In this document: positions 47,028-55,748 of the stretch, in pieces
Layout of the letters: each line of letters opens with the position of its first letter
Position numbering within the stretch: the first letter of the stretch is position 1
Assembly (NCBI GenBank): GCA_900095165.1
Contig: LT606947.1
Span: 744,001-808,000 of the forward strand
Source: Polynucleobacter necessarius
GTDB lineage: Bacteria > Pseudomonadota > Gammaproteobacteria > Burkholderiales > Burkholderiaceae
Reading direction: 5' to 3'
DNA: 64,000 bases
The notes under the pieces: generated by a model
What the model was told of the DNA's origin: nothing
The model's input: the letters and a program-made list of their open reading frames with translations, nothing else
Databases searched by the model: none
Program-made: the position numbers and the translations under genes

Positions 47028-48611
47028 ATGTCGATTAAAAAAACAAGATTACGCTTTTGTTAGAAACAAACTCCTCAAAAACGAGGAGATTGCCTTATTG
47101 GATGTACGTGAGGAAGACCCACATGCACAGGAGCACCCTTTATTTGCAGCCAATTTTCCACTGTCTCGCATTGAGGTCGATGCACTTAGCAAACTCCCCC
47201 GAAAAGATGTACCGATTGTCACTTTAGATGATGGTCAAGGAGATGCGCAACTGGCGACAAAAAACTTTCTACGCTCGGCTATGTTGATGTTGCTGTATTT
47301 GACGGTGGTGTTAAGGCTTGAATAGCTGCTGGCGGTAAAGTATTTAAAGATGTAAACGTACCGAGCAAATCTTTTGGTGAGCTTGTGGAATCCAAAAGAC
47401 ATACACCCTCCTTATCCGCGCAAGAAGTAAAGAAATTGATTGATGACAAGAAAGATGTAGTGGTAGTGGATGTCCGTCGCTTTGATGAATATCAAACCAT
47501 GAGCATCCCTACTGGTATCAGCGTCCCTGGCGCTGAGTTAGTCTTACGCGTTCCTGAGTTAGCACCAAACCCAAAGACCAAGATCATTGTGAACTGCACA
47601 GGACGGACTCGAAGCATCATCGGCACCCAATCCCTGATTAATGCAGGCATCCCAAATGAAGCGAATGCATTACGTAATGGCACAATTGGTTGGACCTTGG
47701 CTGGTCAAGAACTGGATAAGGGACAAAGTCGTAAATTTAAGGAAGTGAGCGAAGGCACCGCGATGGTTGCCGCTGACCGTGCGCGTAGCGTTGCTGATCA
47801 AGCCGGGGTTAAACGAGTAAAGCTTGCTGATATCGAGCAATGGAAATCCCAAGTTGGGCGAACAACCTATTTCTTTGATACTAGAACGCCCGAGGAATAT
47901 GAGGTCGGGCACCTTCCTGGATTTCGTTCTACCCCTGGCGGCCAGTTGGTATAAGAAATAGAAATGGTCGCCCCTGTTCGTGGTGCCCGCATTGTTTTGT
48001 CAGACCCCAGTGGAGTTAGAGCCAATATGCCCGCCTCATGGCTTGCTCAGATGGCTTGGGATGTCTACGTTATCGATGGCATCAATACATCAGATCTCAC
48101 TGAAAAAGGTGCTTGGACCCCCTCTCTTCCACCGGTGCCCAAGATTAAAACTGTGGATGCCAAGACAGCAGCAGGATGGCTCCAGGATGACAAGGACACC
48201 GTCTGTGTAGACCTCAGTACGCATGCCAATTATGTGAAGGGACATATTCCAGGTAGTTGGTTTGCACTTCGCTCCCAATTCTCTAAAGCTTTAGAGCAGT
48301 TGCCCAAAGCCAATCGCTACGTGCTCACTAGCACCACTGGTGAGCTTGCCGTATTTGCCGCCCCAGAAATACAAGCACTAACAAAATCAGAGGTGCTGGT
48401 ATTGTCTGGTGGAAATAAATTTTGGATTGCTGCCGGCCTCGATATTGAAAAAGGTCCGACTCATTTAGCCTCTCCGCCATTAGATCGTTACAAACGACCC
48501 TATGAAGGAACCAGCGTAGATCCAGCAGCAATGCAGGCTTATCTAGATTGGGAATTTGGTTTGGTTGAGCAACTGGGGAAGGATGGCACTCATCACTTCT
48601 GGGTGCTTTAA
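47028..48611 (+). pseudogene. Four-rhodanese-domain sulfurtransferase, with two frameshifts and two in-frame stops
   Basis: About 525 codons hold four rhodanese-like domains: EEIALLDVREEDPHAQEHP, VVVVDVRRFDEYQTM with catalytic VNCTGRTRS, TYFFDTRTPEEYEVGHLPG, and TVCVDLSTHANYVKGHIPG. Lesions: one A too many in the A7 run 47037-47043; a lost base near 47251-47256; TGA at 47319-47321 (between GGVKA and IAAGGKVF, where Trp is usual); TAA at 47952-47954 (GGQLV*EIEMV, likely from CAA). Only the second domain shows the active Cys clearly. Such proteins move sulfane sulfur. It follows a broken Bug gene by 31 nt. Confidence 0.87.
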
Positions 48612-48618
48612 TCCAAAA

Positions 48619-48642
48619 TGGTAGCGTCACTTTGGCGCTACC
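48619..48642 (+). terminator. Hairpin after the rhodanese gene
   Basis: TGGTAGCG-N9-CGCTACCA gives an 8-bp stem just past the rhodanese stop. The U-run is weak. Its presence argues for the lipoprotein start at 48657 rather than the ATG inside the stem at 48618. Confidence 0.55.
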
Positions 48643-48656
48643 AACTGTTGATATTT

Positions 48657-48950
48657 ATGCTTAAACCAATCACTCTCTTCATACTGTCTTTAGCACTCTC
48701 AGCCTGCGGAAGAGAAACCTATATCACCTGGTCATGCATAGATGGCTCTGGATCAAAATCTGCCATGGTGCTCAAAAAAGCGCAGATGCAATTTCAGGAT
48801 CGGCAATACGATTACTGTGGAAGCTTGGGCCCCGTAAGTTACTTTGATTTAAAGTGCCTCGCCCAGATTAAAGACTCGCACTACAGCTTTACCCATGACT
48901 CGGGAAAACTCCTCAGCAGCGCAAACGAGTTTCAGTGCAATGCCCTCTAA
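48657..48950 (+). CDS. Small lipoprotein, unknown function
   Basis: From the ATG at 48657: a short lipoprotein signal (LFILSLALSAC, Cys17) and about 80 further residues with three more Cys (WSCIDGSGSK, YDYCGSLG, LKCLAQI) plus one near the end (EFQCNAL). The even number of mature Cys suggests disulfides. I do not recognise the family. Its last codons overlap the start of the next small gene. Confidence 0.65.
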   Translation: MLKPITLFILSLALSACGRETYITWSCIDGSGSKSAMVLKKAQMQFQDRQYDYCGSLGPVSYFDLKCLAQIKDSHYSFTHDSGKLLSSANEFQCNAL

Positions 48951-49176
48951 AGAACAAAACCCACTCAATCCAAAAAAATTACTGCTCACCAAATGGACGG
49001 CAGTTAAGCCCATTCAGAAGCGAAAACATTTTTTGGTGAGCAAGGTCATTTTTCCAGAACCCCCTGAGAGTGCAATTGAATTTATTGAGATCGAAGCAGT
49101 ATTTGATAAGGAGATAAAGCTTATCACCTGGCGTGAGCTTAAGGATTCCAGTGTCTGGCTTCAGGGTTGGGCATAA
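48940..49176 (+). CDS. TIGR02450-type small Trp-containing protein
   Basis: From the ATG at 48940 (MPSKEQNPLNPKKLL): LLTKWTAVKPIQKRKHFLVSKV and the closing VFDKEIKLITWRELKDSSVWLQGW are the hallmarks of the TIGR02450 family, small basic proteins of unknown role. It overlaps the end of the lipoprotein gene by 11 nt. The upstream part of the longer open frame (from 48895) lies inside that gene and is unlikely to be translated. A terminator follows at once. Confidence 0.8.
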   Translation: MPSKEQNPLNPKKLLLTKWTAVKPIQKRKHFLVSKVIFPEPPESAIEFIEIEAVFDKEIKLITWRELKDSSVWLQGWA

Positions 49177-49204
49177 AAAACCACCCATCTTGGATGGTTT
49201 TTTA
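49175..49204. terminator. Bidirectional terminator
   Basis: AAAAAACCACCCA-TCT-TGGATGGTTTTTT, an A/T-flanked stem with one mismatch, directly after the TIGR02450 stop and before the end of the converging phasin-like gene. Confidence 0.8.
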
Positions 49205-49228
49205 CGACTTACCTTGCATGAAAATTGA

Positions 49229-49753
49229 TTACTTAGATTTCTTCTTTGAATCCGAAGTTTTTCTATATTCCTCAATATTTTTCTCAGCAGCATCTGCAAC
49301 TTGATTCACAATTTTTCGACCTTCTTTAAACATCTTTTGCCCTGCAGTCGACATCTCATGAACTACCTTAGATAATTTATCTGCATGGCCTGGAATTTTG
49401 TCTTCAACATCTTCAAGCCAGCTCACCAAAGAATTGCGTACTTTTTCCAGATGTTTTTCAGTGCTGTCAGCTGCATCTTCGCCAATATCCCTTAAAACGG
49501 ACTTCACTTTCTTTTGATATACGGTTGCACGCTTTGCAGCTTCATTTGTTGCAGATTCTTGTAACTCTTTAAGTTTGGTAAGATCATTTTTAGCTGCAGA
49601 CTTGGCGCTCTCCATTGCATTTTTCATGCCCCACTGAATTTCCTCAAGATGGTGCGCGCTCAGATCTTTAGCTGCATCTAGCAACTTATGGGAATACGCA
49701 AACAACTCTTTTGCCTTTTCTTGTTGCCAAGCTTGTATATCTTTTTTATCCAT
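49229..49753 (-). CDS. Phasin-like helical protein
   Basis: A 174-residue all-helical, charged protein without signal peptide: QEKAKELFAYSHKLLDAAKDLSAHHLEEIQWGM, a long amphipathic middle part (NEAAKRATVYQKKVKSVLRDIG) and a Lys/Ser-rich end (TSDSKKKSK). This resembles phasins that coat polyhydroxyalkanoate granules, or apolipoprotein-like helical proteins. ATG 49753 with GAGAG 5 nt before is preferred to the GTG at 49759. No pha synthesis gene is nearby. Family assignment is moderate. Confidence 0.6.
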   Translation of the reverse strand: MDKKDIQAWQQEKAKELFAYSHKLLDAAKDLSAHHLEEIQWGMKNAMESAKSAAKNDLTKLKELQESATNEAAKRATVYQKKVKSVLRDIGEDAADSTEKHLEKVRNSLVSWLEDVEDKIPGHADKLSKVVHEMSTAGQKMFKEGRKIVNQVADAAEKNIEEYRKTSDSKKKSK

Positions 49754-49869
49754 TACCACTCTCTTTCAGGTGCATTAAGGGTTTAAGAAACTGCTAAAGC
49801 TATCCTTCCACTCTATACCGAAAACGAAGACTTGCCAATTCCCGGCTTTATAAGCATTAAAATTAGGGC

Positions 49870-50258
49870 ATGAGCGAACGAAAAAACCCATACGAGATTA
49901 TTGGTGGCGCAACGAAGGTTGAGGAATTAGTCGACCGTTTCTATGATTTGATGGCGCTAGAAGAGTCCTTCGCAGAATTGCGGGCTATGCATTCTGAAGA
50001 TCTCACAAACTCAAGAGATAAGCTCAAGCTTTTTTATCGGGATGGCTGGGAGGTCCGGATATCTACTCCCCAAAATATGGTCACCCAATGCTGCGAACCA
50101 GACATCTACCTTTTAAGATTGGCCTTAAGGAGCGCAATCAATGGTTGGCTTGCATGTATCGAGCAATGGAAGATTGCGGCATTGATGGTCAGATCGGCGC
50201 CCAACTAGAAGAGTCTTTCTTTAATACTGCTGACTGGATGAGAAATCAGGAAAACTAA
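49870..50258 (+). pseudogene. Group II truncated haemoglobin, frameshifted
   Basis: MSERKNPYEIIGGATKVEELVDRFYDLM starts a 2/2 globin. After DKLKLF the open frame becomes foreign. In the next frame the globin goes on: LSGWLGGPDIYSPKYGHPMLRTRHLPFKIG with the proximal His, ERNQWLACMYRAMEDCG, and SFFNTADWMRNQEN to TAA at 50258. A T6 run at 50030-50035 has lost one T. Such globins bind O2 or NO and often protect against nitrosative stress. The reconstructed length of 129 residues is normal. Confidence 0.9.
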
Positions 50259-50431
50259 TCCAACTTAGCTCCAGCCTGTTTTACTGCCTTAGTCCAACGA
50301 GGCATTTCACCTGCCAGAAACTTCGTAAATTGATCCGCATTCAGATAAGCTGGGTCTGCGCCCTGCTCCAGCATTCTTCTTTGAACCTCAGGAGAATCCA
50401 AGGTTTCCTTAAAGGCCTGACTAACAATAAA
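50255..50431 (-). pseudogene. C-terminal fragment of a Bug/TctC-family receptor
   Basis: About 58 codons ending in WTKAVKQAGAKLD, preceded by ETLDSPEVQRRMLEQGADP: the last helices of a Bug receptor. Everything upstream is gone and the BaiN-like gene begins its end at 50448. The stop codon overlaps that of the globin gene on the other strand (CTAA). A deletion has removed the rest of the gene. Confidence 0.85.
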
Positions 50432-50447
50432 TTAAAGTTGCAGGAGT

Positions 50448-51665
50448 CTATAAGGCACTTGCACAGGCAAAACCACTAGCCCAGGCCCACTGGAAATTAT
50501 GACCTCCAAGATGTCCCGTCACATCAACGCACTCGCCAATGAAATACAGGCCGGGATGATTCCGAGCCATCATCGTTTGGCCATCAAGTTCTTTGGTATC
50601 AACCCCACCCAACATTACCTCGGCCTTTTTCCAACCCAGCGTTCCCGCAGGTTTTACTGACCAATTAGTAATAAGCTCTTTGAGGGCTTGACGATCTTTT
50701 TTAGAAACTTCAGCCCACTTTTTACCCAAGAGATTTTTCTGATCTGCGAATGCTTTTGCCAAGCGTAGTGGCATCACTGAGGCTAAGATATTTTCAGTGA
50801 GTTTGAGACGATTATCTTCGTTATCAAATAACTCATCGCAGGTGAAACGCCCATTAGCTTCGACTGCACCCAACCAATCAATATGTATTGCCTCGCCCTC
50901 AGTCCAATAGCTACTTGCCTGCAAGACTGCAGGCCCTGAAAGGCCTTTATGCGTTAGAAGTAAATCCTCGTTAAAGCGACAGGCACCATAACGATGACCC
51001 TTTGATCCAGAGGCAATACGTACTGGCAAGCTGAGGCCCGATAACTCAATCAGATTATCGAACTCACCAGAAGTAAATGACAGCGGCACCAATGCAGGTC
51101 GCGGATCAACCATCTTCAATCCAAATTGCTTGGCAATGTCTAGGGAATAAGCCGTTGCACCAATTGCGGGAACCGGCAAGCCACCAGTCGCCATCACGAT
51201 AGACTTTGAACGCTCAGTACTAGCATTAGCCTTGACAATCCATGCGCCGCCTTCATTGGATACAGACTCCACAATAACCGGATGACGAACATCAACACGT
51301 CCTTTTGCGCACTCCCCCAGCAACATCTCGATGATCTGCATAGCAGAGTCATCACAAAATAGCTGCCCCTGATGTTTCTCGTGATAAGCAATGCGATAGG
51401 ACTGGACTAGCTTGATGAACTCTTTTGCGGGATACCGAGCTAAGGCGCTTTTTACAAAGTTCGGATTTAAATAGAGGAAATTGGTTGGGCTGCTGTGTAG
51501 ATTAGTGAAGTTACATCGACCTCCGCCACTAATGCGAATCTTTTCGCATAGGACATCGGCATGGTTTAGCGCCAATACTTTTTTATCCAACTGACCAGCA
51601 ACGCCGACACAAAATAATCCAGCCGCACCACCACCGATTACGATGGCATCCTAAGATTTAGTCAT
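50448..51665 (-). pseudogene. BaiN/HI0933-type flavoprotein with a stop at codon 5
   Basis: From ATG 51665: MTKS, TAG (51653-51651), then DAIVIGGGAAGLFCVGVAG, the FAD Rossmann motif, followed by EKIRISGGGRCNFTN, ATGGLPVPAIGATAYSLDIAKQFG and the closing GECVDVTGHLGGHNFQWAWASGFACA. The family is a flavin oxidoreductase with BaiN and YhiN as members. Relatives have Tyr or another residue at codon 5, so TAT/TAC-to-TAG would fit. A start at TTG 51590 would cut away the dinucleotide-binding motif. Everything else is preserved. Confidence 0.82.
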
Positions 51666-51668
51666 GAC

Positions 51669-52184
51669 TTACTTAAAGCGCTCAATGACTTCGGACGGAA
51701 GCTTAAGTTTTTGCATATGCGAACGGGTGTAGGCTTGGCGAAAATTCTTGGTCATCGAGATCATGACGGATGCAGTCCAAGCAAAGGCAAACATCCCCGA
51801 GAGGGCAATGATGATCGCTAGCATCTTCCAGCCACTTGGCAGAAGATCATCCATGAAGCCCATTGCAGTGTAAGTGCTGCCACTAAACAATATGCTCTCA
51901 CCTAAGTTCGGCAAGAGATTAAATGCTCTTAGTGCAATTCCCCAAAGAATAATCTCAAAGATATGGATCAAAAATAAATACAGCACGCTGACATAAAACA
52001 CAAAAGCCACCGAAGAATATTTATGCTCCGAGAGATATAGAAATGACTTCACCTCATAGCGCTTTGCGATTTGGAGCAAAGAAAATCCATGCACAAACAT
52101 CACAACTAGAAGCATCGCAATGCCAAACAAATAGGCCGGCAGATCCAGTTCGGAAGTTAAGGTTGCGGTATTGGAGATAGTCAT
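51669..52184 (-). CDS. Two-pore-like ion channel family membrane protein
   Basis: A 171-residue protein with four hydrophobic helices. The last pair encloses a pore-like segment, ESILFSGSTYTAMGFMDDLLPSGWKML, comparable to the pore helix and filter of bacterial two-helix K+ channels (usual TVGYGD; here TAMGFMD). The helix after it (FAWTASVMISM) matches the inner helix. The changed filter makes K+ selectivity uncertain. It is followed on the same strand by the flavoprotein gene with a 3-nt gap. Confidence 0.7.
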   Translation of the reverse strand: MTISNTATLTSELDLPAYLFGIAMLLVVMFVHGFSLLQIAKRYEVKSFLYLSEHKYSSVAFVFYVSVLYLFLIHIFEIILWGIALRAFNLLPNLGESILFSGSTYTAMGFMDDLLPSGWKMLAIIIALSGMFAFAWTASVMISMTKNFRQAYTRSHMQKLKLPSEVIERFK

Positions 52185-52221
52185 AGTGTCTGGCTGCCTA
52201 TTTTACAGTTCTCGTGTGCAT

Positions 52222-53079
52222 TTAAGCCAACTGATACCTACCTCGAATTACCGTCCAAACCTCTTGGGTGGTCTCAACAAAGTGAATTAAATCCAAATCC
52301 GCTTGCTCTATCACCCCATGCTCAAGCATTTGCTTAAAGCTGATAACCTCATGCCAGAACGCTTTTCCAACCAAGATGATTGGAAAGCGCTCCACCTTTT
52401 TGGTTTGCATCAAAGTTAAAACCTCAAACAACTCATCAAAAGAGCCAAAGCCTCCTGGATAGGCAACAATCGCTCTCGCCCTAAGCATGAAATGCATTTT
52501 GCGAATAGCAAAATAATGGAAGCGAAAACTTAATCCCGGGGTGAGATAGGGGTTGGGATGCTGCTCTCTCGGTAAACTGATATTAAAACCAATGGTTTGA
52601 TCCCCAGCCTCAAAAGCACCACGATTTGCAGCCTCCATAATTCCGGGGTCACCGCCGGTAGCAATATGTAATTTATTTCTATCTTCAGATTGGGTGGCGT
52701 TATAGCCTGCAACGATTGCTCCGAATTCTCTTGCAGAATCGTAGTACTTGCAGTGAAGCAATGCTTGTTTAGCTTCAGCTATAGCTTCGGGTGTTTTTGC
52801 ATTCCTATCTAACTCTTGCGCTTTTTCAGAGCTCACAAAGCGAGTGGATCCAAAGACAGTAATCGTGTGCTCAATGCCGCGCTCATGCAAGAGTATTTCT
52901 GGCTTCAATAACTCTAACTGAAATCGCAGACCTAAAGTTTCACGGCGAGCTAAAAAGGCTTGATCATCAAAAGCAAAACGATAGGAGTCTTCGGAAGTAT
53001 CTTCCACTATTTGGCTTTTTTGTAGATTCAGAAAATCAGTAATCGTTTGGGAGTTGTTTACAGGGAGTCCGAGACTCAT
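52222..53079 (-). CDS. LOG-family protein (TIGR00730)
   Basis: A 285-residue Rossmann-type protein with the LOG signature PGGFGSFDELFE (about 209-220) and GGDPGIMEAANRGAFEAG. LOG proteins release cytokinins from nucleotides; the bacterial members act as nucleotide 5'-monophosphate phosphoribohydrolases. This is the longer branch with an N-terminal extension of about 70 residues (RRETLGLRFQLELLKPEILL). It is preceded by a long gap (53080-53290) with no gene visible on either strand. Confidence 0.88.
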   Translation of the reverse strand: MSLGLPVNNSQTITDFLNLQKSQIVEDTSEDSYRFAFDDQAFLARRETLGLRFQLELLKPEILLHERGIEHTITVFGSTRFVSSEKAQELDRNAKTPEAIAEAKQALLHCKYYDSAREFGAIVAGYNATQSEDRNKLHIATGGDPGIMEAANRGAFEAGDQTIGFNISLPREQHPNPYLTPGLSFRFHYFAIRKMHFMLRARAIVAYPGGFGSFDELFEVLTLMQTKKVERFPIILVGKAFWHEVISFKQMLEHGVIEQADLDLIHFVETTQEVWTVIRGRYQLA

Positions 53080-53290
53080 ATTTACACCTTTATTCCAAGC
53101 ATTAAGAATGGTCCACCTTGAATTCTGATTATTATCACTGAGCCAATGAGACTGAGGAAGATGGCCTCTAAATCAGTATTACTACCTAGAATAGCGCATT
53201 AATTAGGCATCTAGGGCTTATTCGGATTTACCGCCAGTGCTTCAGGAGTTAATATTGCAGCAGAATATCAACCAAACCGAAGGAAAAGCA

Positions 53291-53461
53291 ATGAGCAATC
53301 GTTCAATCATCATCATGGTACTAGTATTAGTTGGTGCCACAGCCTATTTACTCCTCAAAGGCGACGGCGACATTGATATGGGTGGCGAGAAGCATGGTGC
53401 TGAAGCAGCACACATGAAAGAAGCTAAGAAAGATGCTCCAGCAGCTGACGCTAAGAAGTAA
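53291..53461 (+). CDS. Small single-helix membrane protein (56 aa)
   Basis: MSNRSIIIMVLVLVGATAYLLL is an N-terminal anchor, followed by a charged tail with Lys/Ala repeats (EAKKDAPAADAKK). AAGGA lies 7-8 nt before the ATG at 53291. An independent terminator follows. I know no function. The size, RBS and terminator support a real gene. Confidence 0.7.
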   Translation: MSNRSIIIMVLVLVGATAYLLLKGDGDIDMGGEKHGAEAAHMKEAKKDAPAADAKK

Positions 53462-53475
53462 TCTCTTCTCGAGAA

Positions 53476-53506
53476 AAATCAGCCGCGATTCGCCGCGGTT
53501 TTTTAT
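53476..53506 (+). terminator. Terminator after the small membrane protein
   Basis: CCGCG-ATTCGC-CGCGG followed by six T, 18 nt past the stop codon. Confidence 0.85.
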
Positions 53507-53534
53507 AGCTTTTTTATTCACCCTTTTCATTAAA

Positions 53535-54266
53535 ATGAATAAACTCGACCCTTCATTACTCAGATCCGTTGCCCCAACAGGCAGCTTGCGAGTGGATATC
53601 AATTTAGGCAATCCGCTTTTGGCTAGTTTGGATGGAGATACCCCCAAAGGAATTTCGGTTGACATAGCAAATCATATTGCACGCAAGTTACAGCTTCCAA
53701 TTACTTTTACCTGCTACCAAATGGCGTGCGCTACAGTTGATTCTATTAAAGCGGGAGATGTGGATTTAGTATTTGTGGCGATTGATCCCGTTCGTGGAGC
53801 TGATATCAGTTACACCCCTGCATATATTCAGATTGAAGGCGCCTATATGGTTAAGGAGTCTTCGCCACTGATCAAGAATGAAGATGTAGATGTAGTCGGC
53901 AATGAGATAGTTGTTGGTAAAGGCAGCGCTTACGATCTTTACCTCACCCGTGAACTCAAACAAGCTAGCCTGCTACGTTCAGCAAACTCCCAAGCAGTAG
54001 TAGATGACTTTATGTCTGGGTTTGGAAACGTTGCTGCCGGAGTGAAGCAGCAATTAGAAAGTGATGCACAGCGTTATGAAGGTTTGCACATGCTGCCCAA
54101 TAGATTCATGGTGATCAATCAGGCCATTGGTACACCTAAGGCACGGATCAATTTTGAAAAAATAACTGCCTATCTCAGTAGCGTGATTCAAGAACTAAAA
54201 ACCTCTGGGTTTATTGCCGATGCGATGCTTCGCCACAAGGTTCAAGGCGCTAAAGTGGCTGATTGA
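53535..54266 (+). CDS. Extracellular-solute-binding-type (family 3) protein without signal peptide
   Basis: A PBPb-fold protein similar to amino-acid binding proteins: GSLRVDINLGNPLLASLDGDTPKGISVDIANHIARKL and KAGDVDLVFVAIDPVRGADISYTPAYI. The ATG at 53535 gives 243 residues starting directly with the domain (MNKLDPSLLRSVAPTG). An earlier start at 53433 would lie inside the previous gene and its terminator and gives no clean signal either. So the protein is probably cytoplasmic, or its leader has been lost. No ABC genes are adjacent. Confidence 0.78.
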   Translation: MNKLDPSLLRSVAPTGSLRVDINLGNPLLASLDGDTPKGISVDIANHIARKLQLPITFTCYQMACATVDSIKAGDVDLVFVAIDPVRGADISYTPAYIQIEGAYMVKESSPLIKNEDVDVVGNEIVVGKGSAYDLYLTRELKQASLLRSANSQAVVDDFMSGFGNVAAGVKQQLESDAQRYEGLHMLPNRFMVINQAIGTPKARINFEKITAYLSSVIQELKTSGFIADAMLRHKVQGAKVAD

Positions 54267-54269
54267 GTA

Positions 54270-55686
54270 TCAACAAGTGTAGGTATGCAAGCGCTCTGGA
54301 ATAATGACATTCTTCCACTCAAGTTCTTCCCGGATTGATTGAGCCAAGACGGCAGAAGCCTCAGGCTCTCCATGAACCACAAATACGGATTGTGGCGCAG
54401 ATTTAAAATTCCGCAACCAATCCAACAGACCAGCCTGATCCGCATGAGCAGATAAGCCGCCGATCGTATGAATAGAAGCGCGAACCGCAACCTCTTCACC
54501 GAAGAGGCGTACTTTAGTTGCCTCATCTACCAAGCGACGGCCTAAGCTGCCATAGGCCTGAAACCCAGTAATCACAATTGCATTTTGTGCACGCGGCAAA
54601 TTATTCTGTAGATGATGAACAATGCGACCTGCATCGCACATACCGCTCGCTGAAATAATAATCGCCCCACCCTTGATTTTATTTAAGTCCTTAGACTCTT
54701 CCACATCTGCTATGAACCTCAGATCCACTGCGCCCGGGTTCTTTTTAAACCACTCAAAAGTTGACTGTGACTCTTTATCTAACTGCGAAAAGAAATGCTG
54801 AGCTAAATGAGTGGCGGCAGTTGCCATTGGAGAGTCGACCCAAATACTGAGGTGAGGCAATAAATTGCGCTTCACCAAATCAATCAATAGAAATAAAATT
54901 TCTTGTGTGCGACCTACAGCAAATGCAGGGATCACAATATTGCCGCGCGCACTCAAGGTGCTGGTTACCACGTCAATTAATTCAGACTCGGTATCCGCCA
55001 AAGTCTTATGCAATCGATCACCATAGGTTGACTCCACTACCACCACGTCGGCTTGATTAATTTTGGCGGGATCAGGCATCAATAGCTTGCCCTTCATGCC
55101 AATATCCCCAGAAAATACACAGCGCTTTTTCTTGGCATGGTCTTCGGTAACATCGATGACGGCAATTGCCGATCCCAGAATATGGCCTGCATTCTGAAAC
55201 TCGAGATTAATCCCCTGGGCAAGCTCTGCAACTTTTCCATAAGGAAGTATTTCGCATTGCCCAAGAGCAAGCTCCGCCTCCTCCATGGAATACAAAGCCA
55301 CGGGAAGCTCGCCACGCCACTTGCCCGCCTTTTGTCTACGGCTCTGCCCGCTCTACATCGGAGCGCTGCAAATGCGCACTATCGGGAAGTATAATTTTTA
55401 ATAGTTCAAATGTCGCATCAGTGCAATAGATGAGCCCGGAAAAACCTTGAGCACACAGCCTGGGCAATAAACCACTATGGTCAATATGCGCATGCGTTAG
55501 TGCGACAAAATCTATTTCCTTGGGTGAAAACAGCAAAGGCTCGAGATTCTTTGCAGTGGCCTCGCGCCCACCCTGAAACATCCCAAAATCCACCATGAAT
55601 CGGACTTCACGCCCACCCACAGTGGCCTGAACAGAATGCCTCGAACCAGTAACCTCACCTGCCGCACCAAGAAATTGTATTTTCAT
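54270..55686 (-). pseudogene. Metallo-beta-lactamase/beta-CASP RNA-processing nuclease, frameshifted
   Basis: The N-terminal 115 codons hold the MBL core (FLGAAGEVTGSRH, ALTHAHIDHSGLLPRL with H65, H67, D69, H70). The remainder, in another frame, holds NAGHILGSA, VESTYGDRLH, IPAFAVGRTQEIL, the beta-CASP part, SASGMCDAGRIVHHL and IGGLSAHADQAGLLDWL. Together these form an RNase J/CPSF73-like MBL exonuclease of the YSH1 type. The frame changes near 55340-55350 (DVERA then SRRQKAGKWRGELP). The C-terminal piece cannot bind metal alone. Confidence 0.88.
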
Positions 55687-55748
55687 GGTTAAAGCATACT
55701 CCCGATAAAATCGATTGTTAAGGCACTCATTAGAGCGATACTATTCAA

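Noticed and set aside
48618-48656. Upstream ATG for the small lipoprotein
   Set aside because: It lies in a hairpin and would place 13 residues before a normal lipoprotein signal.
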